64,000 bases of DNA, from contig WFMF01000055.1 of NCBI GenBank assembly GCA_011033025.1, forward strand, positions 62,001-126,000, read 5' to 3'. Both the position numbers and the translations under genes were made by a program. Below, piece by piece: positions 57,001 through 64,000 of this stretch. Numbering within the stretch: position 1 is the stretch's first letter; each line of letters opens with the position of its first letter. This stretch comes from Beroe forskalii. Taxonomy: Eukaryota > Ctenophora > Nuda > Beroida > Beroidae. Under the pieces are notes generated by a model. It did not search any database. It was given only the letters and a program-made list of their open reading frames with translations, and was not told where the DNA came from.

Positions 57001-60000
57001 GATAAACCTGGAACTAGCTTTCATTCTCAAACCCAAGGCAAAGTAGAGCGGCAAAACCGTCGACTTAATACTTGTTTCAGAGCCTGCTTGACTGACAAGC
57101 AGTACAAGGATTATGACTTGTATGCTAAATACATAGTATTTGCTCTAAATGCGCTTAAATCATCCAAGACAGGATACAGCGCAAATTTCCTCGTTTTTGG
57201 CCGAGAGCTTACAATGCCTCGTGATTTGTTCGTCAGTAATGACGATAGGCTAGAGAAACTGCGTGTTAATGACGTAACACAGCCAGTTCAAACTCATGCC
57301 TATGATTTGTACACACAGGTGCGTGATATTACTCGCAGAGCCTTGGAAAACACCAAGAGAGCTGCGCAGTATCAGTGTAATAAGTACAATCGCCATGTGA
57401 AGGATATCTCTTTCAATGTGGGAGATTTGTGCTTTTTGCTGTGTAACACTCCAGAGCACAAGTACTCTGAGAGGTGGTCAGGACCGTATAGAATTGTGGA
57501 GAAAATTAGCGACCACAATTACATCATTGATGTAAATGGTACTAATAAGATTGTAAATATTTCAAAACTGAAACTTTACAAGTCTAATAAGTACTCCAAA
57601 ATTCCCATTACAGGGAATTCTATGTCGGACGACTCTAAAAAGTCAAAAATAGAGCCAAAAGAACCTCCTAGAAGGTCCAAAAGAGCGAGCTCAAGCTCGG
57701 ATGACGACATCGAAATAACTTTCGTTAGACGTCCACAGTCTCCAGAGAGTACTCCTACTAATACCAGTAGGGATACTCCCAGAACTCCTGATGCGCAGGG
57801 GAGTGCAACTCGAAGTGATCATAACAGATCGCCTTCGCCTTCTCAGACTCCCATAACCGGAAGTCCTGAAGGATTTGCAACTCCAAGGTCATCTCCAAGC
57901 AGCTCACCAAGGAGCTCAAGAGCTGAAGGATCATCCAATAACATGCATGATTCTCGGGCTGATACTTACAATCAGTCACGTGACGAGGCTGCAGGTCCAA
58001 GCAGCAGGGGAGACAGCACCCCAACACGGTCCATATCGTTACCTGACATTGACAGGTACGCCATCAGCAGAGGGAGAGGTTACGAACCCTCCATCGTGGC
58101 AAGAGACCTCACCAGATCCTCAGGTGTCGGAGAGAACCTGAACACAGATCCGGAGCCGAGATCGAGATACAATCTACGGCCGAGAAAGAAGACCTCGCCA
58201 CTGAAGAGTCTTACAAAAAGGCTTAGAAAACGCTAAGTCATACAGTAAAGTGATAGATCAAGCTATAATTACATATAGCTAAATTAGTATAGCTAAGTTA
58301 GTAGTACCACGTCAGATGTGTCCACTACTCTCGACTATGCCATATTTGACCGCTATTCTTGGTTTTCTATGTATAGGGCCCATAATACATGGTTCACTTA
58401 AGTTTAGTCGGATTAATTTCCCTCTGGCATAATTTTATGCATTTTCTTTCTGAGTAAAATGTGGACATTTTTAGGAAAATGGCGAATACGTGGTTACTAA
58501 TTATCAATTTGCAGGCTGATGCGTTCAGCGATGCTGTGCTAAGAGCACCCTTTAAACACACCTGCACACTTCAGGTTGTTATCAGTGAACACGGCTGTTA
58601 CCATGGTTACCAGCGTGGAAGCTGCAACGAACACTCGTTGGATTTACGGTGTCTTACCCCGTCTCAGTTAAGATGGGTGTAACTCGTAAGAATTATCATA
58701 ATTTTCAGTAATTTCAATACGGAAATTCTGCAGTATTAAACAATCTGATTATCAAATCAGAATGCGGTGATTTGAGAGCAACAATTACTTGTTGCCTCAC
58801 ACCTGTCCTAATTAGGTTTGCAATAACTTACAAACCACGGGGCAATGAGCAGGCATTCACGCCTACTTCTAGCGTGAAGAGAACCTGCCGTTTACAGAGT
58901 CTTATATTACACTTCGAAGCGAGATAACGCCGCTTCATTATTCATTGTTACCGTGCTACTTTTCTCTCGTTAGTGTCTCTGAACACCAATACCGTTGTTC
59001 ATTTGTACACCACCTGAGACAACTGATTACACAGTTGCAAGTACATCACAAATTTATTACTATATTTGTGAGAATAGAACTGAAGTAATCAACTACTTGA
59101 TGACTTCTATTCTATAGTTCTTAAAGTAATCATAACCGATTGCTAATATTCCTCAATAGTTTCATAACTGAACTAGACATCATGGAATAAAGAAAAGTTT
59201 TTCGATAACTCCAAAAACTTTTCTCCTTTCCGTGGGAGGAATTGTAATAGTAGCTATTTGACTAAAATAGCTATTTTGGCTGAAGTCATATTACCATGGC
59301 CGAAGTTTGTTCCAAAGAAATTACGTAATTCCAAATCGGTCAAAACCGCCTGATTTGGGTTTAAACTTCTGTGTTAAATTACTAACACCTGCCTTCCCTA
59401 GAATCTTGTCGGTGTGATAATTCAGCAGAGCGACGCTAGTGGAAGTTAGAGTGAAGTACGAGGGCGCTGTGCTGACGTGTCAATACGGAGAGAGCTCATG
59501 CACGACTGCGATTGGACCACGACTCACGAGACTCGACTACGCGCGTCTTATCAGTGGGGAACGGCATTGTGAAAGAGACTGACGTTATTACAAACGTGGG
59601 ACTAATTAAGCCCTTTAAATATTTGGGAGTTAAGATTAAGATTACACTTCTTACACTCTTGATTTGGAATCTTTCACAGACTTTCTGCAAACAATCTTTA
59701 TATTGCGTTTTTATAAGAACGTTATATCTGACCGAAATACTTTTGTCAGTTTTCAACCTAATTACTTTGGTTAATCTCTCTTTTATTGGTTCGAATACTC
59801 GTATCAAATCTGATTCAGAAATTCCGCGAATACCCGCCTTATTTCAGCACATCTTTTGTCCTGTCTCAGTGCAGTTATAGTTCTCTGTTGGAATGCAGTG
59901 TACTGAGCAATTCTCCCCGAAATATCTTACTGAGCAATTCTTACAGTCTGTGCCTTTCCAGTTATGATAACAAACCTTTTCACCATATTTATCGCATACA

Positions 60001-60975
60001 AACCTACCTTTTTCATCAATGCAATTCACACTACAAATGCCTTCTGGATAATAATTTTTTGCACATTTCATGCAATCAAAGCCAGCCCATCCCTCTTGAC
60101 ACACATCACAGTCCTTTCCTGTCTTGTGTTCAACACATATCAGTTCTCCATCTGAACTACAAGTGTAATTACCTTTTCGTTGACAGTATTTGTCACATGT
60201 ACTTTTGTAGTAGTTATCTGAGCAATAGTTGCAACCTGGTCCTTCGAAATGCAGGTCACATGATATTTTCATCCTTATATCGAGATAACCATTAGGATTG
60301 CTCAACGTGAAACGGTTATTGATCCATGCATTACTGGCTGTGATGTCATTGTAGGGTATTACAAGGTTCAAGTCACGTATATGCTTGCTTTTTGCAGGCA
60401 AACTCAACACATTCCAATTTCTATCCCACACTTCTGTATAAAGCTTTATAGTGTCATTGGTTTTCATTGTGAAGCTGTATTCTGATTCGATTTCTGGTAT
60501 ATCCCTTTCAAAGTTAACTGTATCTCTGTTAGTTGCCTCACCAGTTTTCTTAACATATACCAGCTGAGACCTTGTGGAATCGTATACTTCCAGCTGATAG
60601 AAGTAGAAATCACATACTCCACCGCTGTCACAATTTGTCGTGTCGTGGTATTCTATGAACTTTATGTAGCCAGTCCCAGATTGATGTGATGGTTCCTGAA
60701 AAAGGTCAAATATGATATAATGTATTGTGAAATACTTGAGTTTTACTTTACTAATACACCAGCCTTTTATAATCGAAGCAGCGCTAAGAGTGGTGCAAAG
60801 ACTATTAGTAAGTGTGCCCAATGATGGGTAATATAAATTGTGTTTCCCAATTCCCAACAAAAACCCAGATTCAGTGGTATGGCTTGGATTGAAACTTTAA
60901 TACCCCACTCTTTGTACTAACCAGGAGATGAAGAAGAAGAATGCTACCAACAATCAGCAGTGCATGACCAAACAT
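51010..60975 (-). CDS. DSL (Delta-like)-repeat receptor with ITIM-like tail, copy 1, split by an LTR element
   Basis: Exon 1 (60975-60922) encodes the signal peptide MFGHALLIVGSILLLHLL. Exon 2 (60695-59847, then continuing at 51915-51010) encodes the rest, about 602 aa in total. The order is: an N-terminal domain resembling the C2-like MNNL module of Delta (TGYIKFIEYHDTTNC, CDFYFYQLEVYD); three Cys-rich DSL-like repeats (CDLHFEGPGCNYC, CQEGWAGFDCMKC, HNWKGTDCKNC, YFGENCSVHC); a membrane span (TVSIAGAAGFLIIGIFISLY) and RKRNKEEK; then a tail with five SLAYATLNE-type units plus STYSRL, ETYADI and STYAEV. LAYATL fits the ITIM consensus (I/V/L/S)xYxx(L/I/V). A Ty3/gypsy element sits in the coding exon just outside the membrane. 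Host sequence on both sides is open in one frame. Confidence 0.82.
51916..51919. repeat. Target-site duplication GCAC, left copy
   Basis: GCAC precedes the left LTR and is repeated at 59847-59850 after the right LTR. The paralogue has a single copy (CATGGCACATTTTTTGTCC, about 63871-63889). Confidence 0.85.
51920..52510 (+). repeat. Left LTR
   Basis: 591 bp, TGTAATAG...TTATTTCA. A candidate primer-binding site (TGGAGCCTGAATC) begins two bases after it; the tRNA is not identified. Confidence 0.92.
52580..53647 (+). CDS. gag of the Ty3/gypsy element
   Basis: About 355 codons. An N-terminal capsid-like region (FPKFEKGDSFTRYCDKFQEY) is followed by a Ser/Arg-rich stretch and one CCHC zinc knuckle (CYTCNKVGHISSNC). 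The product packages the element RNA. The true start is not settled. Pol follows after a short spacer in another frame. Confidence 0.85.
   Translation: MDSAGEASDEIKREILKLISPQPASTAHNSSLIEGLNNLRLVNPKFPKFEKGDSFTRYCDKFQEYVLLTNQTHPNLYLYFLQNVDDETYAKLKLVHLTDAQKPDADSFCQAYKQAIYGEQVIQLVNGVRDCLQQEQDSIADYAYKLSEKASIAYTDPLMAEQDCLMTFLRGIKNVNIKRKLNECQTLNNFKDAVTYAKQLELVEKRFESHDNYLSTKPILKESTSSFNQSSNTAGDREHNRRPSSPRRHSRDRSETPYYNGHNSNYRSRERSESPYNNGRHLRSDRHQSPITWRNDSQRNRSGHFRESRKCYTCNKVGHISSNCWHNPQSANFRPSHYRDQGRIGNTFNDYQHLN
53686..58236 (+). CDS. pol of the Ty3/gypsy element (PR-RT-RH-IN)
   Basis: About 1516 codons. In order: aspartic protease (ILLDTGASVSLVS), reverse transcriptase (FVVDARSINS, CYIDDILMSS), RNase H (VVCDSSRLGHGAIL, FTDCKALLNI), and integrase with an HHCC finger and the DDE region (VITDMFTSYLA, HHDLAQNFTSK, HSQTQGKVERQN). 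A GPYRIVEKI motif near the end (GPY/F module) precedes a Ser/Arg-rich tail ending in RYNLRPRKK. The family uses frameshifting or read-through between gag and pol. Fossil element in a host gene. Confidence 0.93.
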   Translation: MYSPNSLQPDPNSLSNQVILNGYCHSRSTNILLDTGASVSLVSVRLVDILNLNDRIQPTKTLITGLGNKIIPMRGQITLPLVIGKMKEHHTFIVTDNIDCEFLMGMDLIKKFKMCINVADKTVMLPNKNVVPIINRPIVIQNRMKIRCSKTVTIPGKTALYLSGKIPLRNIKNDYEGLIEPYYKLTNNLGLVITGSLSYSKLNIVPVHCINPFPWDITVHKNQLIAFIEPYEKLHNLEKVHKVTSSTHHNDAYYDASIDIPRLTSAEPVEVTREKGRWKNPNELIRQLRIDDIEISDSSKSKLKALIREYSHCFSRDRFDLGTASFYEARLHLKPDYRPKWIPSRDPSNKVERYMDFEIENLEKSGQIEYCPYSLWNNIVFAVEKGNPNIKTDVKNSVDNTTGSSMRFVVDARSINSEIIRDHHSLPKINTIFDKVTDCKFWSSFDLTSSFTQVGLEQKSRSITAFTYKGRQYQWKKMIQGACNSSSEFSRMIGQLFSKVPFNNLLCYIDDILMSSNTEEEHLKRLRFILQRLEWGNLKLGTKKTHLFAKSVLFCGFRLSSKGLEIDANKKKAITDLPSPKNVKQVQKFLGMINYNRNFIPQFAAKASPLYNLLRKDVKFNWDESCEESFNNLKSALTTAPILGFVDYDDKYESLEVVCDSSRLGHGAILTQFDGKQRRIISYFSQSVPKHHQKLGATKLETLGLLAALKHWRVYLHATKFKVFTDCKALLNIETIFNKEGSYMQRRVSELAGYNFTIHHVSGDSEEIKIADYLSRYGPFKTKMKSISTQTGDHLDSKPGKLPCQKKSKKKVNYVTSADDSADDSVSKNSDTESDVGITSDEEFDVTSLQRILVQYSTESPLKTPITRDRIKDEYQNDKILLEVIEWVKNGKCPEKLHSRNCHEELYHYWKNFQFLSYKNDILYITRRNEEDKSQSIKVIVLPYTLIQCVLYNYHDTLSNCHSGTENSLSQCQKTYYFYKMKKEFKLWIEACETCCKTKPPQAYGKAAMKPIIYSHFNQGICIDHLEVSKTPNTRKTVALLVITDMFTSYLACIPVRSMTTEATIKAIVEHWILRFGVPRAIHHDLAQNFTSKLFTTVLKLFGIEDKPGTSFHSQTQGKVERQNRRLNTCFRACLTDKQYKDYDLYAKYIVFALNALKSSKTGYSANFLVFGRELTMPRDLFVSNDDRLEKLRVNDVTQPVQTHAYDLYTQVRDITRRALENTKRAAQYQCNKYNRHVKDISFNVGDLCFLLCNTPEHKYSERWSGPYRIVEKISDHNYIIDVNGTNKIVNISKLKLYKSNKYSKIPITGNSMSDDSKKSKIEPKEPPRRSKRASSSSDDDIEITFVRRPQSPESTPTNTSRDTPRTPDAQGSATRSDHNRSPSPSQTPITGSPEGFATPRSSPSSSPRSSRAEGSSNNMHDSRADTYNQSRDEAAGPSSRGDSTPTRSISLPDIDRYAISRGRGYEPSIVARDLTRSSGVGENLNTDPEPRSRYNLRPRKKTSPLKSLTKRLRKR
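58237..59242 (+). other. 3' spacer of the LTR element with polypurine tract
   Basis: 1 kb between pol and the right LTR, with no supported gene. CGTGGGAGGAAT directly before the LTR is the likely polypurine tract. Confidence 0.6.
59243..59846 (+). repeat. Right LTR
   Basis: 604 bp. It is the same sequence as the left LTR apart from few, mostly short, differences. Confidence 0.92.
59847..59850. repeat. Target-site duplication GCAC, right copy
   Basis: See 51916-51919; host coding resumes here. Confidence 0.85.
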
Positions 60976-62562
60976 CAAAATATCAAAGTGCAAACATACG
61001 ACTGTAGTAAATTAGTAAGAAGTTTATTGAGTGGAAATACCAACGGTTCTAGACTGCTTGACTGAGTGGCGTCACAGTTACACACTTCATAAAAAACAAA
61101 GTAGGGTTTTGAGTAGCCGACGTAATGGAAAGGAATTGTACACTGTTATACAAAATAAGTATTATTATACGTACGAATAGGCAGGTATTTTTATCGGGGT
61201 TAATAAGTAGAAGGTTTTATGTTATGGCATTTCAGATCTGGTTTCAGGAGATAAGAGAGATTAAGAGTTTTTGAAGTCTTGTGAATCGCATTTATTAAGT
61301 TATTAAGCTTTTGCTTTCGAAGTACTATGAATCACTCGTTCAGACTACAGGTACGCTCTGTATCTTCACTTCGATAAACTGGTGCATGTGTGTGTATGTG
61401 CATGTGTTTGTTAACTGTAATTGTCCTGGTGCCCAATTGAAGTTCCCTCCTAATCCTTCCCCTAAAAACACCCTTTCCAAAGTGCACACCCCACATCACC
61501 CCACTTCAATTTGCGTAATATAAGAATATATTTCTACACAGTGATAAGACAACATAATATATAGTCTCTAAAATGTCATTTAAACAACCAGCACAGTTGA
61601 ATTTAAGTTCACCCTTTCCAAAGTGTTAAGTGCACATCTCAACAGTACATCACCTTACTTCAGATTGCGTAAGCTATTTCTACACAGTGATAAGACAAGA
61701 TATTAATTATAGTCTTTTGAAAGTTATTAAAACAACCAGCACAGTGGTATGCAAATTCACCCTTACCAAATCAGTACATCAACCCACTTCAAATTGCGTA
61801 CATAAGCTATTTCTACACAGTGATAATACAAATTTATTGCTTAAATTTGGGGGTCAGTAGGGGGTCAGTAGGGGGTCAGTAAGGTTCACCAGGGGGTCAC
61901 CAGGGGTTCACCAGGGGGTCAGTAGGGGGTCAGCAGGGGGTCAAAAGGGGTCAGCAGGGGTCAGTAGGGGGTCAGTAGGGGTTCACCAGGGGGGTCACCA
62001 GGGGTCAGTTCACCAGGGGTCAGTAGGGGTCAGTAGGGGGTCAAAGGGGGCTCAGTAGGGGGTCAGCTGGGGGTCAGTAGGGGGTCAGCAGGGGGTCATT
62101 GGTATACTTTCATACGACCGATTTTTCTCCCTGATATTTAAGTGATTCTACAATAATTCGTAACTCAGTTCTTTTTGAGAATAGGAAAGTCGAAATTAAG
62201 AAATCAGTTTTACAATTCAACACACCTTAATTATCAGCTCTAGCAGTTTATTAGCATAACGTCATGTGAGGTAATTAAATTGTATGCAATAATTCATCTT
62301 CATTCAATCATTCATGTTCTAAAAGTCTAAACATGATAAACCGTTTAGTGCTAGAAAAATGTCAACTGTAATTGAAATAATCAGCCTAAAATGTTCTTTT
62401 ATCGTTGCTTATAAAGTAACGAAGCAAAACTTGATTTTATTGTGCCTTGCACAATCAGCCTATTTCAATAACTATGATAATTGGAGATTATTATTTACTG
62501 ATTTGAAAATCGAATGCAGAGAAATAGTAATCAAAGTAAGAAATTATGAAATTTCAATGCAT
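60976..62562. other. Intergenic between the two DSL receptor genes, with repeats
   Basis: No gene. A diverged direct repeat of about 120-150 bp (AAGCTATTTCTACACAGTGA with CACCCTTTCCAAAGTG) occurs three times at about 61440-61830. An 11-12 bp minisatellite follows, listed separately. Confidence 0.55.
61851..62100. repeat. Minisatellite, GGGGGTCAGTA unit
   Basis: About 20 copies of AGGGGGTCAGT, with AGGGGTTCACC variants interspersed. Confidence 0.93.
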
Positions 62563-64000
62563 TCAATGTTCTTTAAAGTCTTGTATTGTCACATAATCCG
62601 GACCATCTACCTCCTCATTTTCAGTCAATTTCTCGCCGTGTGTTTCCACTCCTTCGCATGTGGTGTCAAGGACGCGTTTTCCCACGAAATGAAGCGTTGC
62701 ATAAGTTCCCTCCTCCCCCTCTTCAGGAATTTCCTCATCACTTAAAGACTGGGTATCCTCTGTTTTAACCTCGTTTCCTAGTGTCAGTGAATCCTCGTAA
62801 GTATGTTCCTCAGGATCTTCTACCCTCCTCGTATCTTCCGGATTCTCAGCCCCATCCTTTTCCTGTCCAGGTATTGGTTTTGGTACACAATTCTTCCTTT
62901 TCTGCGACTTGCATTTGTTATCCCTCCTATTGAGACGAGCATACGTTAGGTTATCTTCATCACAATTCAAGACACTATCATTCAACGTGGCGTATGTCAT
63001 GTCTGATTCATTAGTTGGAAGACCTTGAGATGTGTCCTCTGAACCTCAGGAAATGTACTGCATACCTTTTGTTCGCATTGTTGGCTAAAGTCATGTACTG
63101 GTCTGCATTTCCCTTGGCACTGTCTGTTGTTTGTTTCTCCACACTCGGACCTTTGTTGGAATTAGTTTTTCCATGAGATGGCCTTATTATTTTGGAGTAG
63201 ATTACATCTGCGCTTTCTTCAGAATTATCTCCCAGGCTGGCACCGTGTTGGTCTTCTTTTTCAGGGAAGGATTTCACAGGACAGCATTTCTCATCAACAG
63301 CAGCAAAGGTTCCATCGATGGCACCAAACTCACAATAAGCACCGTCATCATCATCGATAAGTTCAGCACCCAATTCCTTCGAAATGTCTTGAGGAACTGG
63401 AACCTGCTCATTTCCCCTAGCACTGTCTGTTGTTTGCATCTCCACACATGGACCTTTGTTGGGATTAGCTTTCCCATGAGATGGCCTTATTATTTTGGAG
63501 TAGATTACATCTGCGCTTTCTTCAGAATCTCTCTGGCTGGCACTGTGTCGGTCTTCTTTTTCAGGGAAGCATTTCTCAGGAAAGCATTTCTCATCAGCAG
63601 AAGTTTTAAAGATGGGAACAAACTCACAATAAGCACCGTCATCATCTTCGATAAGTTCAACACCCAATTCCCTGGAAACCTCTTGGGGAACTGAAGCCTC
63701 CTCTTTCACGATCCTTTTTCGGCATCTCATGAACACCAGAAGTGCTGTTATCAAAACGAGTACCCCAGCCCCAGCCCCTGCCCCAACTAACACTCCTTTG
63801 TTTGATGTTCTTACAGTCTGGCTGTGACTAACTTCTACACAATTGTCTTCGACCACTTTCATGGCCTGGTCATGGCACATTTTTTGTCCTGTCTCAGTGC
63901 AGTTATATTTGTCTGTTGCAATGCATTGTACTGTGCAATTCTCCCCAAAATATCCTACTGAACAGTCCTTACAATCTGTACCATTCCAGTTGTCATTGCA
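62563..64000 (-). CDS. DSL-repeat receptor with ITIM-like tail, copy 2 (N-terminus outside window)
   Basis: From the window edge inward: a DSL-like repeat (WNGTDCKDCSVGYFGENCTV, CTETGQKMCHDQAMK), a membrane span (VLVGAGAGAGVLVLITALLV) and RCRKR, then a tail with two tandem copies of about 110 residues, each holding GAYCEF and SADVIYSKIIRPSHGK. After these come YMTL, TYATLND, LTYARLN, GTYATLHFVGKR and PDYVTI. VIYSKI and TYATL fit ITIM-like consensus. The stretches 63880-63011 and 63000-62563 are in different frames: near 63030-63050 a one-base shift, or an unrecognised splice, is needed to join KRYAVHFL to SEDTSQGLPTNESD. FVGKR and the YATLN motifs are shared with copy 1, which shows common descent. 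Confidence 0.8.

Larger units (their letters stand above)
51920..59846 (+). mobile_element. Ty3/gypsy LTR retrotransposon, looks nearly whole
   Basis: 7.9 kb long, with two LTRs (51920-52510 and 59243-59846) beginning TG and ending CA, a 4-bp target duplication GCAC, a gag frame and a long pol frame. The order protease, reverse transcriptase, RNase H, integrase places it in Ty3/gypsy (Metaviridae). The LTRs differ only at a small number of places, so insertion was recent. No break is evident inside the pol frame. It lies antisense to the host receptor gene. No envelope-like frame is seen in the 1 kb after pol. Confidence 0.93.

Noticed and set aside
58461-58682. Possible extra gene after pol in the LTR element
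   Set aside because: 73 codons, no membrane span, signal peptide or envelope feature.
1-64000. tRNA or rRNA genes
   Set aside because: No cloverleaf with proper A and B boxes or rRNA core sequence was found by eye; SINE-like box motifs are too weak to call a tRNA.

Overview
This is animal nuclear DNA: spliced genes with GT-AG introns, a Rab-effector C2 protein, an acyl-protein thioesterase, a GRB2-type SH3, sushi and DSL-type extracellular modules, a Penelope-like and a Ty3/gypsy element, and many foldback elements and minisatellites. The mix suits a marine invertebrate, but I cannot name the phylum. Much of the window is AT-rich and repetitive, with six host loci, two of them nested inside introns of others.

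Layout. 1-12956 (+): 3' part of a RIM/rabphilin/Slp-like gene (Rab-binding zinc finger, C2A, basic and proline-rich linkers, degenerate C2B), with a small secreted cysteine-rich protein gene inside one intron (7717-8145, +). 12957-18086: repeats. 18087-29707 (-): a six-exon acyl-protein thioesterase (LYPLA-like) gene; its large second intron contains, on the opposite strand, a seven-exon sushi-domain receptor gene (21658-26056). 29708-39016: retroposon debris and two large minisatellites. 39017-40050: an inverted-repeat element carrying 11-bp iterons and one intact 158-aa protein. 40438-42975: a recent 1.05-kb direct duplication. 44480-46600: broken Penelope-like element, then poor-looking sequence. 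47890-48222 (+): two exons encoding a GRB2-type N-terminal SH3. 51010-60975 (-) and 62563-64000 (-): two tandem paralogues of an unusual receptor with DSL (Delta-like) repeats outside and many ITIM-like tyrosine motifs inside. The first is split in a coding exon by a nearly whole Ty3/gypsy element (51920-59846); the second paralogue shows the empty site.

Themes. (1) The DSL plus ITIM-like architecture looks like a cell-contact ligand or receptor that signals into its own cell through tyrosine phosphorylation. I know of no described family with this combination. (2) Tandem duplications repeatedly cross exon-intron borders: a 30-bp array that multiplies a splice donor, an exon-end array with a CTGT microsatellite, an acceptor array in the thioesterase gene, and three introns whose two ends carry 9-11 bp direct repeats. 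Together they look like snapshots of splice-site multiplication and intron birth. (3) A small TIR element encodes only a putative DNA-binding protein next to iterated 11-bp sites.
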